A stretch of 64,000 nt of DNA, taken from Kribbella flavida DSM 17836. Lineage in GTDB: Bacteria > Actinomycetota > Actinomycetes > Propionibacteriales > Kribbellaceae. Positions 23,784 to 32,014 of this stretch are shown piece by piece. Position numbers and translations under genes: made by a program. Within the stretch, counting starts at the first letter, position 1, and each line of letters begins with the position of its first letter. The notes under the pieces were generated by a model. That model saw only the letters and a program-made list of their open reading frames with translations. It did not search any database and was not told the DNA's origin. The stretch lies in NCBI RefSeq assembly GCF_000024345.1, contig NC_013729.1:5642001-5706000 (forward strand). The letters run 5' to 3'.

Positions 23784-25195
23784 GTGGCTAGCCTGCCTCG
23801 GATCAGATCGGAGTACCAAAAAGCACTGCTTTTCGGCGTCCGGGTCTGCGTCGCGTAGTCGACGTGCACCAGGCCGAAGCGCCGTGCGTACCCCCAGGAC
23901 CACTCGAAGTTGTCGAACAGCGACCAGCAGAAGTAGCCGCGCAACGGCACGCCCGCGTCGATGGCCGCCTGGCAGGCCCGCAGGTGACCGTCCAGGTAGG
24001 CGATCCGGTCGGGGTCGCGCACCAGCCCGTCGGCGTCCGGCGCGTCGGCGAAGGCCGCGCCGTTCTCGGTGACGTACAGCGGTACCGCCGGATACTCGCG
24101 GGCGACCCGCTCGAGCACGCGTCTGAGACCGTCGGCGTGGATCTCCCACCCCATCGCGGTGACCGGCAGCTCGCCCTTGAGAAAGCCGACGTGCTCACTG
24201 CCGGGCCACGGCGACGCCGCGCTGCCGACTCCTCCGCCGTGCCCGTCGTCGCCGTCGGTCTGGGCGCCGGCGACGACGTGCCGGCTGTAGTAGTTCACGC
24301 CGAGCAGGTCGAGCGGGGTGGAGATGACGTCCAGATCCCCGTCCCGAACGTGCTCGAAGCCGGTCACCGCGGCGAGATCCGCCATCACGTCGGCCGGGTA
24401 GGACCCGCGCAGCACCGGGTCGAGGAAGAAGCGGTTCTGCAGCCCGTCGATCCGCCGGGCCGCCTCCAGGTCGACCTCCCGCTCGCTGGCCGGCACCACG
24501 TCGTACAGGTTGATGGTGACGCCGACCTGGTGGCCACCGGAACGCAGCAGCCCTGCGGCCAGGCCGTGCCCGAGCATCAGGTGGTGCCCGGCGCGTACCG
24601 CCGCGGCGGGCTCCTGGCGGCCGGGCGCGTGAACGCCCGAGCCGTAGCCGAGAAACGCCGAGCACCACGGCTCGTTGAGCGTCGTCCACTGCTTGACCCG
24701 GTCCCCCAGCGCGGCGGCGATCGCCCCCGCGTAGTCGGCGAACCGCTCCGCCGTGTCGCGCACCGGCCAACCGCCCGCGTCCTCCAGCGGTTGCGGCAGG
24801 TCCCAGTGGTACAAGGTGGGCCACGGCTCGATCCCGGCCTCCAGCAGCTCGTCGATCAGCCGGGAGTAGAAGTCGACGCCGCGCTGGTTGAGCGCACCGC
24901 GCCCGGTCGGCTGGACCCGCGGCCAGGCGATCGAGAACCGGTAGGCCTGCAGGCCGAGGTCGGCCATCACCGCGACGTCGTCGCGGTACCGGTCGTAGTG
25001 CTCGATCGCGACGTCGCCGGTGTCGCCGCCGAGCACCCGGCCCGGCGCGTGCGAGAAGGTGTCCCAGATCGACGGACCACGGCCGCCGGCGGCCACCGCG
25101 CCCTCGACCTGGTACGCCGCGGTGGCAGCGCCGAACAGGAATCCGGTGGGCAGTTGCAGTCCGGCGCCGGGCTGGGTCTGGCTGTCGGTCGTCAC
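23780..25195 (-). CDS. bglC: GH1 beta-glucosidase of the cellobiose locus
   Basis: 471 residues from a GTG at 25195 overlapping the cebG stop (GTGA). The GH1 N-terminal signature FLFGAATAAYQVEG is at 19-32, the acid/base Glu175 lies in TTLNEP and the nucleophile Glu377 in YVTENG. No signal peptide is present, so it acts in the cytoplasm on imported cellobiose or cello-oligosaccharides, releasing glucose. In Streptomyces the homologous bglC lies next to cebEFG in the same way. The locus is fully coupled by four-base overlaps from cebE to cebR. Confidence 0.92.
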   Translation of the reverse strand: MTTDSQTQPGAGLQLPTGFLFGAATAAYQVEGAVAAGGRGPSIWDTFSHAPGRVLGGDTGDVAIEHYDRYRDDVAVMADLGLQAYRFSIAWPRVQPTGRGALNQRGVDFYSRLIDELLEAGIEPWPTLYHWDLPQPLEDAGGWPVRDTAERFADYAGAIAAALGDRVKQWTTLNEPWCSAFLGYGSGVHAPGRQEPAAAVRAGHHLMLGHGLAAGLLRSGGHQVGVTINLYDVVPASEREVDLEAARRIDGLQNRFFLDPVLRGSYPADVMADLAAVTGFEHVRDGDLDVISTPLDLLGVNYYSRHVVAGAQTDGDDGHGGGVGSAASPWPGSEHVGFLKGELPVTAMGWEIHADGLRRVLERVAREYPAVPLYVTENGAAFADAPDADGLVRDPDRIAYLDGHLRACQAAIDAGVPLRGYFCWSLFDNFEWSWGYARRFGLVHVDYATQTRTPKSSAFWYSDLIRGRLAT

Positions 25196-26034
25196 GACTT
25201 GATCGCACCTTCCATGATGCCGCCGATGATCTGGCGGCCGAACAGGATGAACACCGCGAGCAGGGGCAGCGTGGCCAGCGCCGTCGCCGCGAAGACCTGC
25301 GCGTAGTCGGTGTAGTACGCCGTCGCCAGCAGGCTGAGCGACAGCTGAACGGTCGGGGTGTTGGCGTCCAGAACGGCGTACGGCCAGATGAACTCGTTCC
25401 AGGTCTGCATGAACGTGAGCAGGCCGAGCACCGCCGCGGCCGGCCGCAGGATGGGCAGCACGACGTTCCAGTAGATCCGGAAGGTCGAGCAACCGTCGAC
25501 CCGGGCGGCCTCCACCAGCTCGTCCGAGATCGCCTCGGCGGCGTACTGGCGCATCATGAACACGCCGAACCCGCTGACCAGGAACGGCACGATCACCGCT
25601 TGCAGCGTCCCGTTCCAGCCGATCTTCACCATCAGCATGTAGAGCGGGATCAGCCCCAGCTGGACCGGCACCATCATCGTGCCGACGATCACCAGCAGCA
25701 GCCCGTTGCGGCCGCGGAACCGCAGCTTGGCGAAGGCGAAGCCGGCCAGCGTGGAGAAGAACACCACCGACAGGGTGACGACGCTGGAGACCACCAGCGA
25801 GTTCACCAGCCCGTAGGCGAAGGCAGCGTGCTCGTTGGCAAACACCCGGCCGACGTTGTCGGCCAGCGCGCCGCCGGGCAGCAGCGGCGGCGGTACGTCG
25901 TTGATCACGTCGTTGGTCCGGGTGGCCACGACGAACATCCAGTAGATCGGGAACAGCGACAGCACGCAGCCGACGACCAGCGCCAGGTACGTCGCCGGGC
26001 TGGTCCGCCACAGCCGGATCGAGGCGGCCCTCAT
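25192..26034 (-). CDS. cebG: Cellobiose ABC transporter permease CebG-like
   Basis: 280 residues with six membrane segments. The EAA loop is at about residues 176-200 (DELVEAARVDGCSTFRIYWNVVLP). It is the MalG-type partner of CebF; both stop/start junctions overlap by four bases. The assignment to cellobiose rests on its place between cebF and bglC and on the CebR operators upstream of the operon. No ATPase gene is present; a shared MsiK would power it. Confidence 0.9.
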   Translation of the reverse strand: MRAASIRLWRTSPATYLALVVGCVLSLFPIYWMFVVATRTNDVINDVPPPLLPGGALADNVGRVFANEHAAFAYGLVNSLVVSSVVTLSVVFFSTLAGFAFAKLRFRGRNGLLLVIVGTMMVPVQLGLIPLYMLMVKIGWNGTLQAVIVPFLVSGFGVFMMRQYAAEAISDELVEAARVDGCSTFRIYWNVVLPILRPAAAVLGLLTFMQTWNEFIWPYAVLDANTPTVQLSLSLLATAYYTDYAQVFAATALATLPLLAVFILFGRQIIGGIMEGAIKS

Positions 26035-26993
26035 CGCGCCCACCTCGCGGCCCGCCGCACGATCACCAGGTTGATCAGCGAGAACACCACGATCAGGCCG
26101 AACAGCGACCAGGCGATCGCGGCACCGTAGCCGTACTGGAAACGCTGGAACGCCGTCTCGTACATGTACATGGTGACGGTCTGGAACTGGCCGAGCGTGC
26201 CGCCGAGCATCTTGCCGTTGCCGAAGATCACCGGCTCGGTGAACAGCTGCAGCCCACCGATCGTGGAGATGATCACGGTGAACACCAGCGTCGGGCGCAG
26301 CAACGGAACGGTGATCCGCCAGAACTGCTGCCACGGGGCCGCGCCGTCCAGCGAGGCCGACTCGTAGAGGTCCTTGGGGATCGCCTGCATCGCGCCGAGC
26401 AGGATCAGCGTGTTGTAGCCGGTCCAGCGCCAGTCGACCATCACCGCGATCGCGATCCAGCTCGACCAGGTGTTGGCCTGCCAGTCCACCGCGTCCAGGC
26501 CGAAGGTGGTGATCACGTAGTTGACCAGGCCGACGTCGCGAGCGAACAGCTGCCCGAAGACGATGCCGACGGCGGCCACCGAGGTGACGTTGGGAATCAG
26601 CACGCCCATCCGGAAGAACGTCCGGGCGCGGATCTTGCGGTTGAGCAGGTTCGCCACCGCCAGCGCCATCAGCAGCTGCGGCACGGTGGCGATCACGAAG
26701 ATGCCGACGGTGTTCTTCAGCGCGTTCCAGAAGTCCGGGTCCGCGAACAGCGCGGTGTAGTTGCCGAAGCCGACGAAGGTGTGCTCACCGATCAGGTGCC
26801 AGTCGTGCAGCGACACCCAGCCGGTGTAGACCAGCGGGAACGCGCCGAAGACCGCGAACAGGACGAAGAACGGCGCGATGAAGAAGTACGGCGCGAACCT
26901 CACGTCCGCGCGGGTCAGCCGGGAGCGCCAGGGAACCCGGTCGCCGGCGGCACGCGCTGCCGCCGACGACCGGATGACGCTGGAAGAGGTCAC
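26031..26993 (-). CDS. cebF: Cellobiose ABC transporter permease CebF-like
   Basis: 320 residues from a GTG at 26993 that overlaps the cebE stop and has AGAGG four bases upstream; a longer frame to 27032 lies inside cebE and was rejected. Six hydrophobic segments follow a 40-residue cytoplasmic start. The EAA loop is near residues 204-228 (PKDLYESASLDGAAPWQQFWRITVP). It forms the membrane channel with CebG. Confidence 0.9.
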   Translation of the reverse strand: MTSSSVIRSSAAARAAGDRVPWRSRLTRADVRFAPYFFIAPFFVLFAVFGAFPLVYTGWVSLHDWHLIGEHTFVGFGNYTALFADPDFWNALKNTVGIFVIATVPQLLMALAVANLLNRKIRARTFFRMGVLIPNVTSVAAVGIVFGQLFARDVGLVNYVITTFGLDAVDWQANTWSSWIAIAVMVDWRWTGYNTLILLGAMQAIPKDLYESASLDGAAPWQQFWRITVPLLRPTLVFTVIISTIGGLQLFTEPVIFGNGKMLGGTLGQFQTVTMYMYETAFQRFQYGYGAAIAWSLFGLIVVFSLINLVIVRRAARWAR

Positions 26994-28291
26994 TTCGCCT
27001 CTTTGGCAGCGGTCTTCAGCGCCTGCTGCCACGCCTTGTCAGCGCTGAGCTTGCCCTGCTCGACGGCCTGCATGGCCGGCTCGAAGGCACGCTCCTTGAC
27101 GGCCTGGTGCTTGGGACCGAGCACCAGCGGCTTCAGCGACTTCGCGCCGTTGCCGAAGATCTTGCCCACCGGCGCCTTCGAGAAGTAGTCGTTGGTGAGC
27201 GCCTGGAACGCCGGGTCGTCCAGCGCCTTGGGCGACGACGGCAGCGGACCGGCCTCCTTGAACGCGGCCACCTGGCCGGTCGGGCTGGTCAGGAACTTGG
27301 CCAGCTCGTAGGCCTCCTTCGGGTGCTTGCTCTGGGTCGGCACCGCAAGCCAGGAACCACCCCAGTTGCCACCGCCACCAGGCACCGCGGCAACGTCCCA
27401 CTTGCCGGCGTTCGCGGCGCCGGAGTTCGTCTTGATGATGCCGAGCATCCACGACGGGCACATGGTGACCGCGAAGCTGCCGTTCTTGAAGCCGGCCTCC
27501 CAGTCCTTCGACCAGGTCGCGACCTTGGCGCTGACGCCTTCGGAGACCATCTTCATCGAGGTGTCCCAGGCCTGCTTCACGACCGGGTTGGAGTCCGCGA
27601 TCAGCTTGTTGTCGCGGTCGTAGAAGTTCGTCTCGCCCGCCTGCGACAGCATCGCGCTGAAGCTGGTGGTGACCGAGTCGACGAAGCCCTTGGCACCGGT
27701 GTTCGCGGCGGTGAACTTCTTGCCGGTACTGATGAAGCCGTCCCAGGTCGGCCACAGCTTCGACACCGCGTCGCGGTCGGTCGGCAGGCCGGCCTTGGCG
27801 AACAGGTCCTTGCGGTAGCAGACGGCCAGACCGCCCACGTCGGTTCCGAGCCCGATCAGCGGCCCGTCCGCGCCGACCTTGCCGAGGTCCCACTTCCACG
27901 GCAGGAAGTCGCCCTGCTGGGCGGCCGCGCCGTGGTCGAGCAGGTTGACGAAGTTCTGCGGCTGGGTCTTGAACTCGTTGAGAATGCCCTCCTCGAGCGC
28001 CACCACGTCCCCGGCGCCGGTCCCGGCGGCCAGGTACTGGGTCAGCTTGGGCTTGTAGTCGTCGAGCTTCTGCACGCTGCGCAACTCGACCTTCACGTTC
28101 GGATTCTGCTGCTGGTACTGCGCGACCAGCGCCTTGTAGCCGAAGTCGCCGAACGTGTCGACGACCAGGTTGACCTGGCCACCGTCCGCCGCCGGTACGG
28201 CGTCACCCGTGTCCTTGCTGCATGCCCCGACCATGCCCAAAGCCGTCACGGCAGCCGCCGTGACCGCCAGGAACCGCTTGCTCTGGCTCAT
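26990..28291 (-). CDS. cebE: Cellobiose/cello-oligosaccharide-binding lipoprotein CebE-like
   Basis: 433 residues. The signal sequence ends at the lipobox GMVGAC, with the lipidated Cys at residue 24, so the protein is anchored outside the membrane. The family 1 solute-binding fold is complete. GGAGGGG lies eight bases before the ATG. It is the first gene of the operon and is preceded by two CebR-type operators, as in Streptomyces, where CebE binds cellobiose and cellotriose. Binding specificity is inferred from context. Confidence 0.9.
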   Translation of the reverse strand: MSQSKRFLAVTAAAVTALGMVGACSKDTGDAVPAADGGQVNLVVDTFGDFGYKALVAQYQQQNPNVKVELRSVQKLDDYKPKLTQYLAAGTGAGDVVALEEGILNEFKTQPQNFVNLLDHGAAAQQGDFLPWKWDLGKVGADGPLIGLGTDVGGLAVCYRKDLFAKAGLPTDRDAVSKLWPTWDGFISTGKKFTAANTGAKGFVDSVTTSFSAMLSQAGETNFYDRDNKLIADSNPVVKQAWDTSMKMVSEGVSAKVATWSKDWEAGFKNGSFAVTMCPSWMLGIIKTNSGAANAGKWDVAAVPGGGGNWGGSWLAVPTQSKHPKEAYELAKFLTSPTGQVAAFKEAGPLPSSPKALDDPAFQALTNDYFSKAPVGKIFGNGAKSLKPLVLGPKHQAVKERAFEPAMQAVEQGKLSADKAWQQALKTAAKEAK

Positions 28292-28328
28292 TCGCCTGAC
28301 CCCTCCTCGGTGTTCGACGCGCTCGATC

Positions 28329-28342
28329 TGGGAGCGCTCCCA
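28329..28342. promoter_or_regulatory. CebR operator TGGGAGCGCTCCCA
   Basis: An exact match to the palindrome recognised by CebR in streptomycetes and CelR in Thermobifida, 38 bases upstream of the cebE start. It probably overlaps the cebE promoter. Confidence 0.88.
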
Positions 28343-28381
28343 AGAGCGTCGCGGCCGATCACCGAGCTGTCAAGAGTTCAG

Positions 28382-28395
28382 TGGGAGCGTTCCCA
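28382..28395. promoter_or_regulatory. Second CebR operator, one mismatch
   Basis: TGGGAGCGTTCCCA differs by one base from the perfect site. The centres are 53 bp apart, about five helical turns, so two repressor dimers could act together. Confidence 0.8.
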
Positions 28396-28430
28396 AATCG
28401 AGTCCGAGAGGTCCTGCGTCACGAAAAGCA

Positions 28431-28453
28431 CCCCGGCAGTCCTCCTGCCGGGG
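28431..28453 (-). terminator. Hairpin between the VOC gene and the ceb promoter
   Basis: CCCCGGCAG and CTGCCGGGG form a perfect 9-bp stem with a 5-base loop, about 97 bases after the VOC stop. It may keep transcription from running into the ceb promoter region. Confidence 0.6.
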
Positions 28454-28497
28454 TGCGTGGGCCGGGGTCCGCGCTGCCGCCCTGCCGCCCTGCCGAG

Positions 28498-28535
28498 CGG
28501 CCGGGCGGCCGGGCGGCCGGCGGCCGGGCGGCCGG
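28498..28535. repeat. CGGCCGGG tandem repeat
   Basis: About five copies of an 8-base unit CGGCCGGG (two copies one base shorter) lie just downstream of the VOC gene. The stretch is pure G and C and could form strong secondary structure; slippage in copy number is possible. Confidence 0.75.
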
Positions 28536-28549
28536 TGGAGGAACCGGGG

Positions 28550-28903
28550 TCAGTGGGCCTCGGCGAGGTCGAAGACGTTGCCCTCGGGATCGGTCAGCGT
28601 GACCCAGTGCACGCCGTACTCGGTGAACTCTCCGTGCCGCTTCGCGCCCAGCGACACCAGCCGGTCGACCTCGGCGGCCCAGTCGGTGCTGGCGAGGTCG
28701 AAGTGCAGCCGGTTCTTCGTCCCGGACGGCTGCTCGGGGACCTTCAGGAACATCATCGCCGGGCCGCCGGCGGTCCGCTGCACGGTGGCGGCGTACTCGT
28801 TGCTGCCGGCCTCGACCTCGGTCTCCAGCACGTTGGCCCAGAACGTGGCCAGGGCGAGGACGTCGGAGCAGTCGACGGCGATCTGCTCGAGGGTGACGGA
28901 CAT
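28550..28903 (-). CDS. VOC (glyoxalase/bleomycin-resistance fold) protein
   Basis: 117 residues. Two beta-alpha-beta-beta-beta units are readable, with RLHFDLAS (about 65-72) and LTDPEGNVFDL (about 103-113) typical of VOC proteins of the PhnB/glyoxalase-like group. These proteins bind a divalent metal or act as small-molecule binding proteins. It lies four bases after the MerR gene on the same strand and is probably induced through it. Substrate unknown. Confidence 0.85.
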   Translation of the reverse strand: MSVTLEQIAVDCSDVLALATFWANVLETEVEAGSNEYAATVQRTAGGPAMMFLKVPEQPSGTKNRLHFDLASTDWAAEVDRLVSLGAKRHGEFTEYGVHWVTLTDPEGNVFDLAEAH

Positions 28904-28907
28904 GAAT

Positions 28908-29729
28908 TCAGCCTTTCGTCGCAGGGATCCGCTGGATCGGCCAGCAGACTTCGGTGCGGAACTGGGTCGGATCGGTGGTGTCGCCCGGACCGACGACGTA
29001 CAGCTCGCGGATCGGGCCGGGGGCGATCTCGTTGTACTGCGCGACGTGGCTGCCGAGAGCGCCGTACGTGCGGTCGAAGTCGGCGAACGGACCGGCGTGC
29101 ACCCCGACCGCGAAGAAGGCGGCCGGCAGGTCGACGAGCTCGACTCCTTCGCGAGGCGCCTGGTCCGGCGCGACCGGAAGGAAGCCGACCACCTCGCCGA
29201 CGTCGTCGGTGAAGAACTCGTCGCCGTACGTCGCGCCCATGGTGGCGGTGATTTCCTCGCGGCCGGCGAGCGCGGCGAGGCGGCCGAAGGTGGCGGCGCA
29301 CCAGGTGTCGATGTGGTCGCGGTGCACGCGGTCGGTGACGGCGAACGCGCGGAAGGCCGGCACGAAACGGTACTCGACCTCGAGCTGGGTGACCGGGAGG
29401 GTGAGCATCGAGCGGAGCGAGCTGACCACCTGCTGGGTGCGGTTCAGCTCCTGCTCCATCCGCTCGAGGTGGAGGCGCAGAGTCTGGTCGCGGGTGGTGA
29501 CATCGGGGGCCTCGACGACCTCGCGCACCTGGGCAAGCGGCATCTGCAGCTCACGGAGGCGGCGGATCAGCTGCGCGGTCGGCACCTGGGTGATCCGGTA
29601 CCGCCGGTAGCCCGACGAGGGATCGATCAGGGCCGGGGCGAGCAGGCCGATGTCGTGGTAGTGGTGCAGCGTCTTCACGCTGAGATGAGTGAGCCGGGAG
29701 AACTCCCCGATGGTCACCGAAGCCGTCAT
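28908..29729 (-). CDS. MerR-family regulator with GyrI-like effector domain
   Basis: 273 residues from ATG at 29729. The MerR HTH is at 5-72 (IGEFSRLTHLSVKTLHHYHDIGLL, then DPSSGYRRYRITQ), followed by a coiled-coil of about 40 residues and a GyrI-like/BmrR-type ligand domain to the C-terminus (about 115-270). BmrR-type members sense amphipathic drugs. It is followed within four bases by the VOC gene. The promoter has the stretched spacer expected for a MerR-activated promoter. Confidence 0.88.
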   Translation of the reverse strand: MTASVTIGEFSRLTHLSVKTLHHYHDIGLLAPALIDPSSGYRRYRITQVPTAQLIRRLRELQMPLAQVREVVEAPDVTTRDQTLRLHLERMEQELNRTQQVVSSLRSMLTLPVTQLEVEYRFVPAFRAFAVTDRVHRDHIDTWCAATFGRLAALAGREEITATMGATYGDEFFTDDVGEVVGFLPVAPDQAPREGVELVDLPAAFFAVGVHAGPFADFDRTYGALGSHVAQYNEIAPGPIRELYVVGPGDTTDPTQFRTEVCWPIQRIPATKG

Positions 29730-29735
29730 GCCCCC

Positions 29736-29766
29736 AGGCTGCACCCTCCGGTCACCGGAGTGTCAA
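29736..29766 (-). promoter_or_regulatory. MerR-type promoter with 19-bp spacer
   Basis: On the minus strand a perfect -35 box TTGACA (29761-29766) is separated by 19 bp from CAGCCT (29736-29741), which lies six bases before the ATG. The spacer contains the perfect 15-bp palindrome CTCCGGTGACCGGAG (29746-29760). An over-long spacer holding the operator is the classic MerR arrangement; the start would be leaderless. Confidence 0.7.
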
Positions 29767-29783
29767 ACCGCAGGTCAGCAACA

Positions 29784-29813
29784 GATCGGCCGCGTCCGGA
29801 GACGCGGCCGATC
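29784..29813 (-). terminator. Terminator of the GH30 gene
   Basis: A perfect 13-bp stem (GATCGGCCGCGTC and its inverse complement) with a four-base loop that reads UCCG in the transcript, a stable UNCG-type tetraloop. It begins 19 bases after the GH30 stop codon. Confidence 0.85.
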
Positions 29814-29831
29814 GACGAGCCGGGGTGAGGG

Positions 29832-31730
29832 TCAGACGGTCCATTTCTGGTTGGCGGCGCCGGTGCAGCTCCAGATCTGCAGCGGGGTGGCATTGGCGGA
29901 GTTGCTGCCGGTGACGTCGAGGCACTTGTTGGCCTGCGGATTCACCAGGTCCCTTCCCGCGGTCTGGTTCCACTGCTGGGCGGCGCTGCCGTTGCAGGTG
30001 TAGAGCTGGACCCTGGAACCGTCAGCCGTGCCACCGCCGGCGACATCCAGGCACTTGCCGAGCGCGCGTACCGTCCCATCACCAGGCCGCGTCCACTGCT
30101 GTGCCGCACTGCCGTTGCAGTCGTAGAGCTGCACCGCCGTGCCGTCAGCCGAGTTCGCGCCCGCAACATCGACGCACTTTCCGGCCAGCCCGGTGATCTG
30201 TCCGCCGGTCCCACCGCCACCGCTCTGCGCACCTGACCAGGTGAAGGTGGCCGAGGTCTTGGTCGGCAGCGTGTAGACGAACGACTGGCTGCCCCAGTTC
30301 ACCCGCACCGACTGCGAGCTCCCGGTCGTGTTGAACGCGATCAGCGCCTTCGAGCCGTCGGGGTTCTTCCACGCCACGTTCTTGACCGCGGTGTTCGCGG
30401 TCGACTCGATCCGCGCCGCACCCGGCTTCACGAACTTCGTCAGGTGGCCCATCGTGTAGTACTCGATCGTCTTGTCCACCTGCCCGGCCCGCGGACCACC
30501 CCGCTGGACCGTCACCAGTCCCGTGCACACGTTGCACCCGGCACCGACGTACGGAAGCATGTTCTGGTCCAGCGCGAGGCTCCACTTCACCCAGGACTTG
30601 CTCCAGTTGCGGGTGTAGTCGATCAGGTTGTTCATGTCCTCGACCTGCTGGTTCGGGATCCAGGTACCACCGGAGTGCTCGGTCATGTAGTGGTTCACGG
30701 CCGGGTACTGGTTGTGCACGGTGGTCTGCAGGTTCACGTCACCGCCGTACCCGTGCCACGCGATCCCGCCGAACAGCGGGTCGTTGCGCAGCGCGGCGTC
30801 GGCCAGCGGGACCGAGCCGAGGTCGTCGTAGTTGCCCCAGTTGTAGTCCAGGATCATCACCTTCGTGGTGATGCCGGCCGCCCGGAACGCCGGCAGCAGG
30901 TGGTTCTTGGTGAACTCGAGCAGGCCCGCGCCGTTCCAGTTCATCGAGGCGTAGCCGGTGTCGTCGGTGCCGCAGCAGGTCGGCTCGTTCTGCACCGAGA
31001 CGTAGTCGATGTGGTTGCCGGCAGCCTCGTTCTGCTGCACGTACTTGACGAAGTACTGGGCGTACGTCGGGTAGTGCTCCCACTTCAGCCAGCCGCGGTT
31101 GGTGAACTTGTTGTTGTCCTTCATCCAGGCCGGTGCGCTCCACGGGGCGCCCTTCACCTTCAGCGCCGGGTTCAGCTGCTTGGCCTGCTTGGTCAGCGGG
31201 ACGACGTCGGCCAGGTCGTGGTTGATGGTGAAGTCGTTCAGGTCGCAGCAGGTGTCGTCGTAGGAGTAGTTGAACCGGGCCAGGTCGGAGGCGCCCATCG
31301 GGTTGCGGGTGAAGGCCAGGCCGATCCCGTTGACCGGGTCGAACAGGTCCTTCATCACCTGGTTGCGGGTGGTGGCGCTGATCGTGTTGCTGCTGTTCAG
31401 CAGCCAGGCGGCGCTGTCGGTGAACGACGCACCGCCGCCCTCGAAGGTCTGGTACGTCGTGTTCTCGTTGACCGTGACGGTGTGGCCGGCGGTGCCGCCG
31501 GCGGGGCCGAAGCTGATCGGCGTCTGCTGCTGCAGGCCGCGGGTGACGTTGCGGCCACCGGCATCGTTGGTGGTGGTCAGCCAGACGTTGACCTGCTCGC
31601 CCGCGGCGTACGCCGGGGCCGGGCCGCCGACGCTGAGACCGGCGGCGACGACCGCGAGGGCCGCGAAGCCGGCCAGTACGGGCAGGGAACGTCGTCGTCC
31701 GGGGCGGTGACGACGAAGGGTCCTGGGCAT
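29832..31730 (-). CDS. Secreted GH30 glycosidase with C-terminal ricin-type (CBM13-like) domain
   Basis: 632 residues. A signal peptide rich in arginine ends near AYA (residue 42). The GH30 barrel spans about 60-400 with a following beta domain to about 490. Acid/base Glu249 is in VSVQNEPT and nucleophile Glu351 in HYMTEHSGG. Residues 503-632 form a beta-trefoil ricin-type domain with three QxW repeats (AQQW, AQQW, NQKW). GH30 enzymes include beta-1,6-glucanases; that activity would complement the divergent GH16 enzyme. GGGAG is seven bases before the ATG. The linker is GGGGTGG. Confidence 0.9.
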   Translation of the reverse strand: MPRTLRRHRPGRRRSLPVLAGFAALAVVAAGLSVGGPAPAYAAGEQVNVWLTTTNDAGGRNVTRGLQQQTPISFGPAGGTAGHTVTVNENTTYQTFEGGGASFTDSAAWLLNSSNTISATTRNQVMKDLFDPVNGIGLAFTRNPMGASDLARFNYSYDDTCCDLNDFTINHDLADVVPLTKQAKQLNPALKVKGAPWSAPAWMKDNNKFTNRGWLKWEHYPTYAQYFVKYVQQNEAAGNHIDYVSVQNEPTCCGTDDTGYASMNWNGAGLLEFTKNHLLPAFRAAGITTKVMILDYNWGNYDDLGSVPLADAALRNDPLFGGIAWHGYGGDVNLQTTVHNQYPAVNHYMTEHSGGTWIPNQQVEDMNNLIDYTRNWSKSWVKWSLALDQNMLPYVGAGCNVCTGLVTVQRGGPRAGQVDKTIEYYTMGHLTKFVKPGAARIESTANTAVKNVAWKNPDGSKALIAFNTTGSSQSVRVNWGSQSFVYTLPTKTSATFTWSGAQSGGGGTGGQITGLAGKCVDVAGANSADGTAVQLYDCNGSAAQQWTRPGDGTVRALGKCLDVAGGGTADGSRVQLYTCNGSAAQQWNQTAGRDLVNPQANKCLDVTGSNSANATPLQIWSCTGAANQKWTV

Positions 31731-31876
31731 GGCGGATCTCCCTTTTGCTCAAGGGCTTTCACAGGGTGGAGGAGAACCCCGGGTGCCGGCGTCTGCCCGC
31801 GCCGCAACAGGTGGTCACCAGCAGACAACCATCGGTGACCAGCGGTGTCAACGCCGTGCACCCACTTTTTTCACGA

Positions 31877-31916
31877 CTTATATTTATACCTGGCCTTGAC
31901 GTGAGAACGTTCTCAC
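31877..31916. promoter_or_regulatory. Shared promoter/operator of the GH30-GH16 divergon
   Basis: GTGAGAACGTTCTCAC (31901-31916) is a perfect 16-bp palindrome with a central CG, a LacI-type operator. Beside it, 31877-31888 is an AT-only stretch except one base that reads TATAAATATAAG on the minus strand, a strong -10 candidate for the GH30 gene with the operator at the -35 position. One regulator could control both glucanase genes. Confidence 0.75.
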
Positions 31917-32014
31917 AGCAAGCTCCCTCCCAGCGATTCCCTGTCTCGTTCCCGTCCCGCCCCCGCCCCCTCGGCCGGACCGCCCCTTCTCCGGCCGCGA
32001 GAAATGAGGCTCGC

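Noticed and set aside
28381..28602. Short plus-strand frame across the ceb operator region
   Set aside because: It crosses the operators, terminator and GC repeat and has no conserved features.
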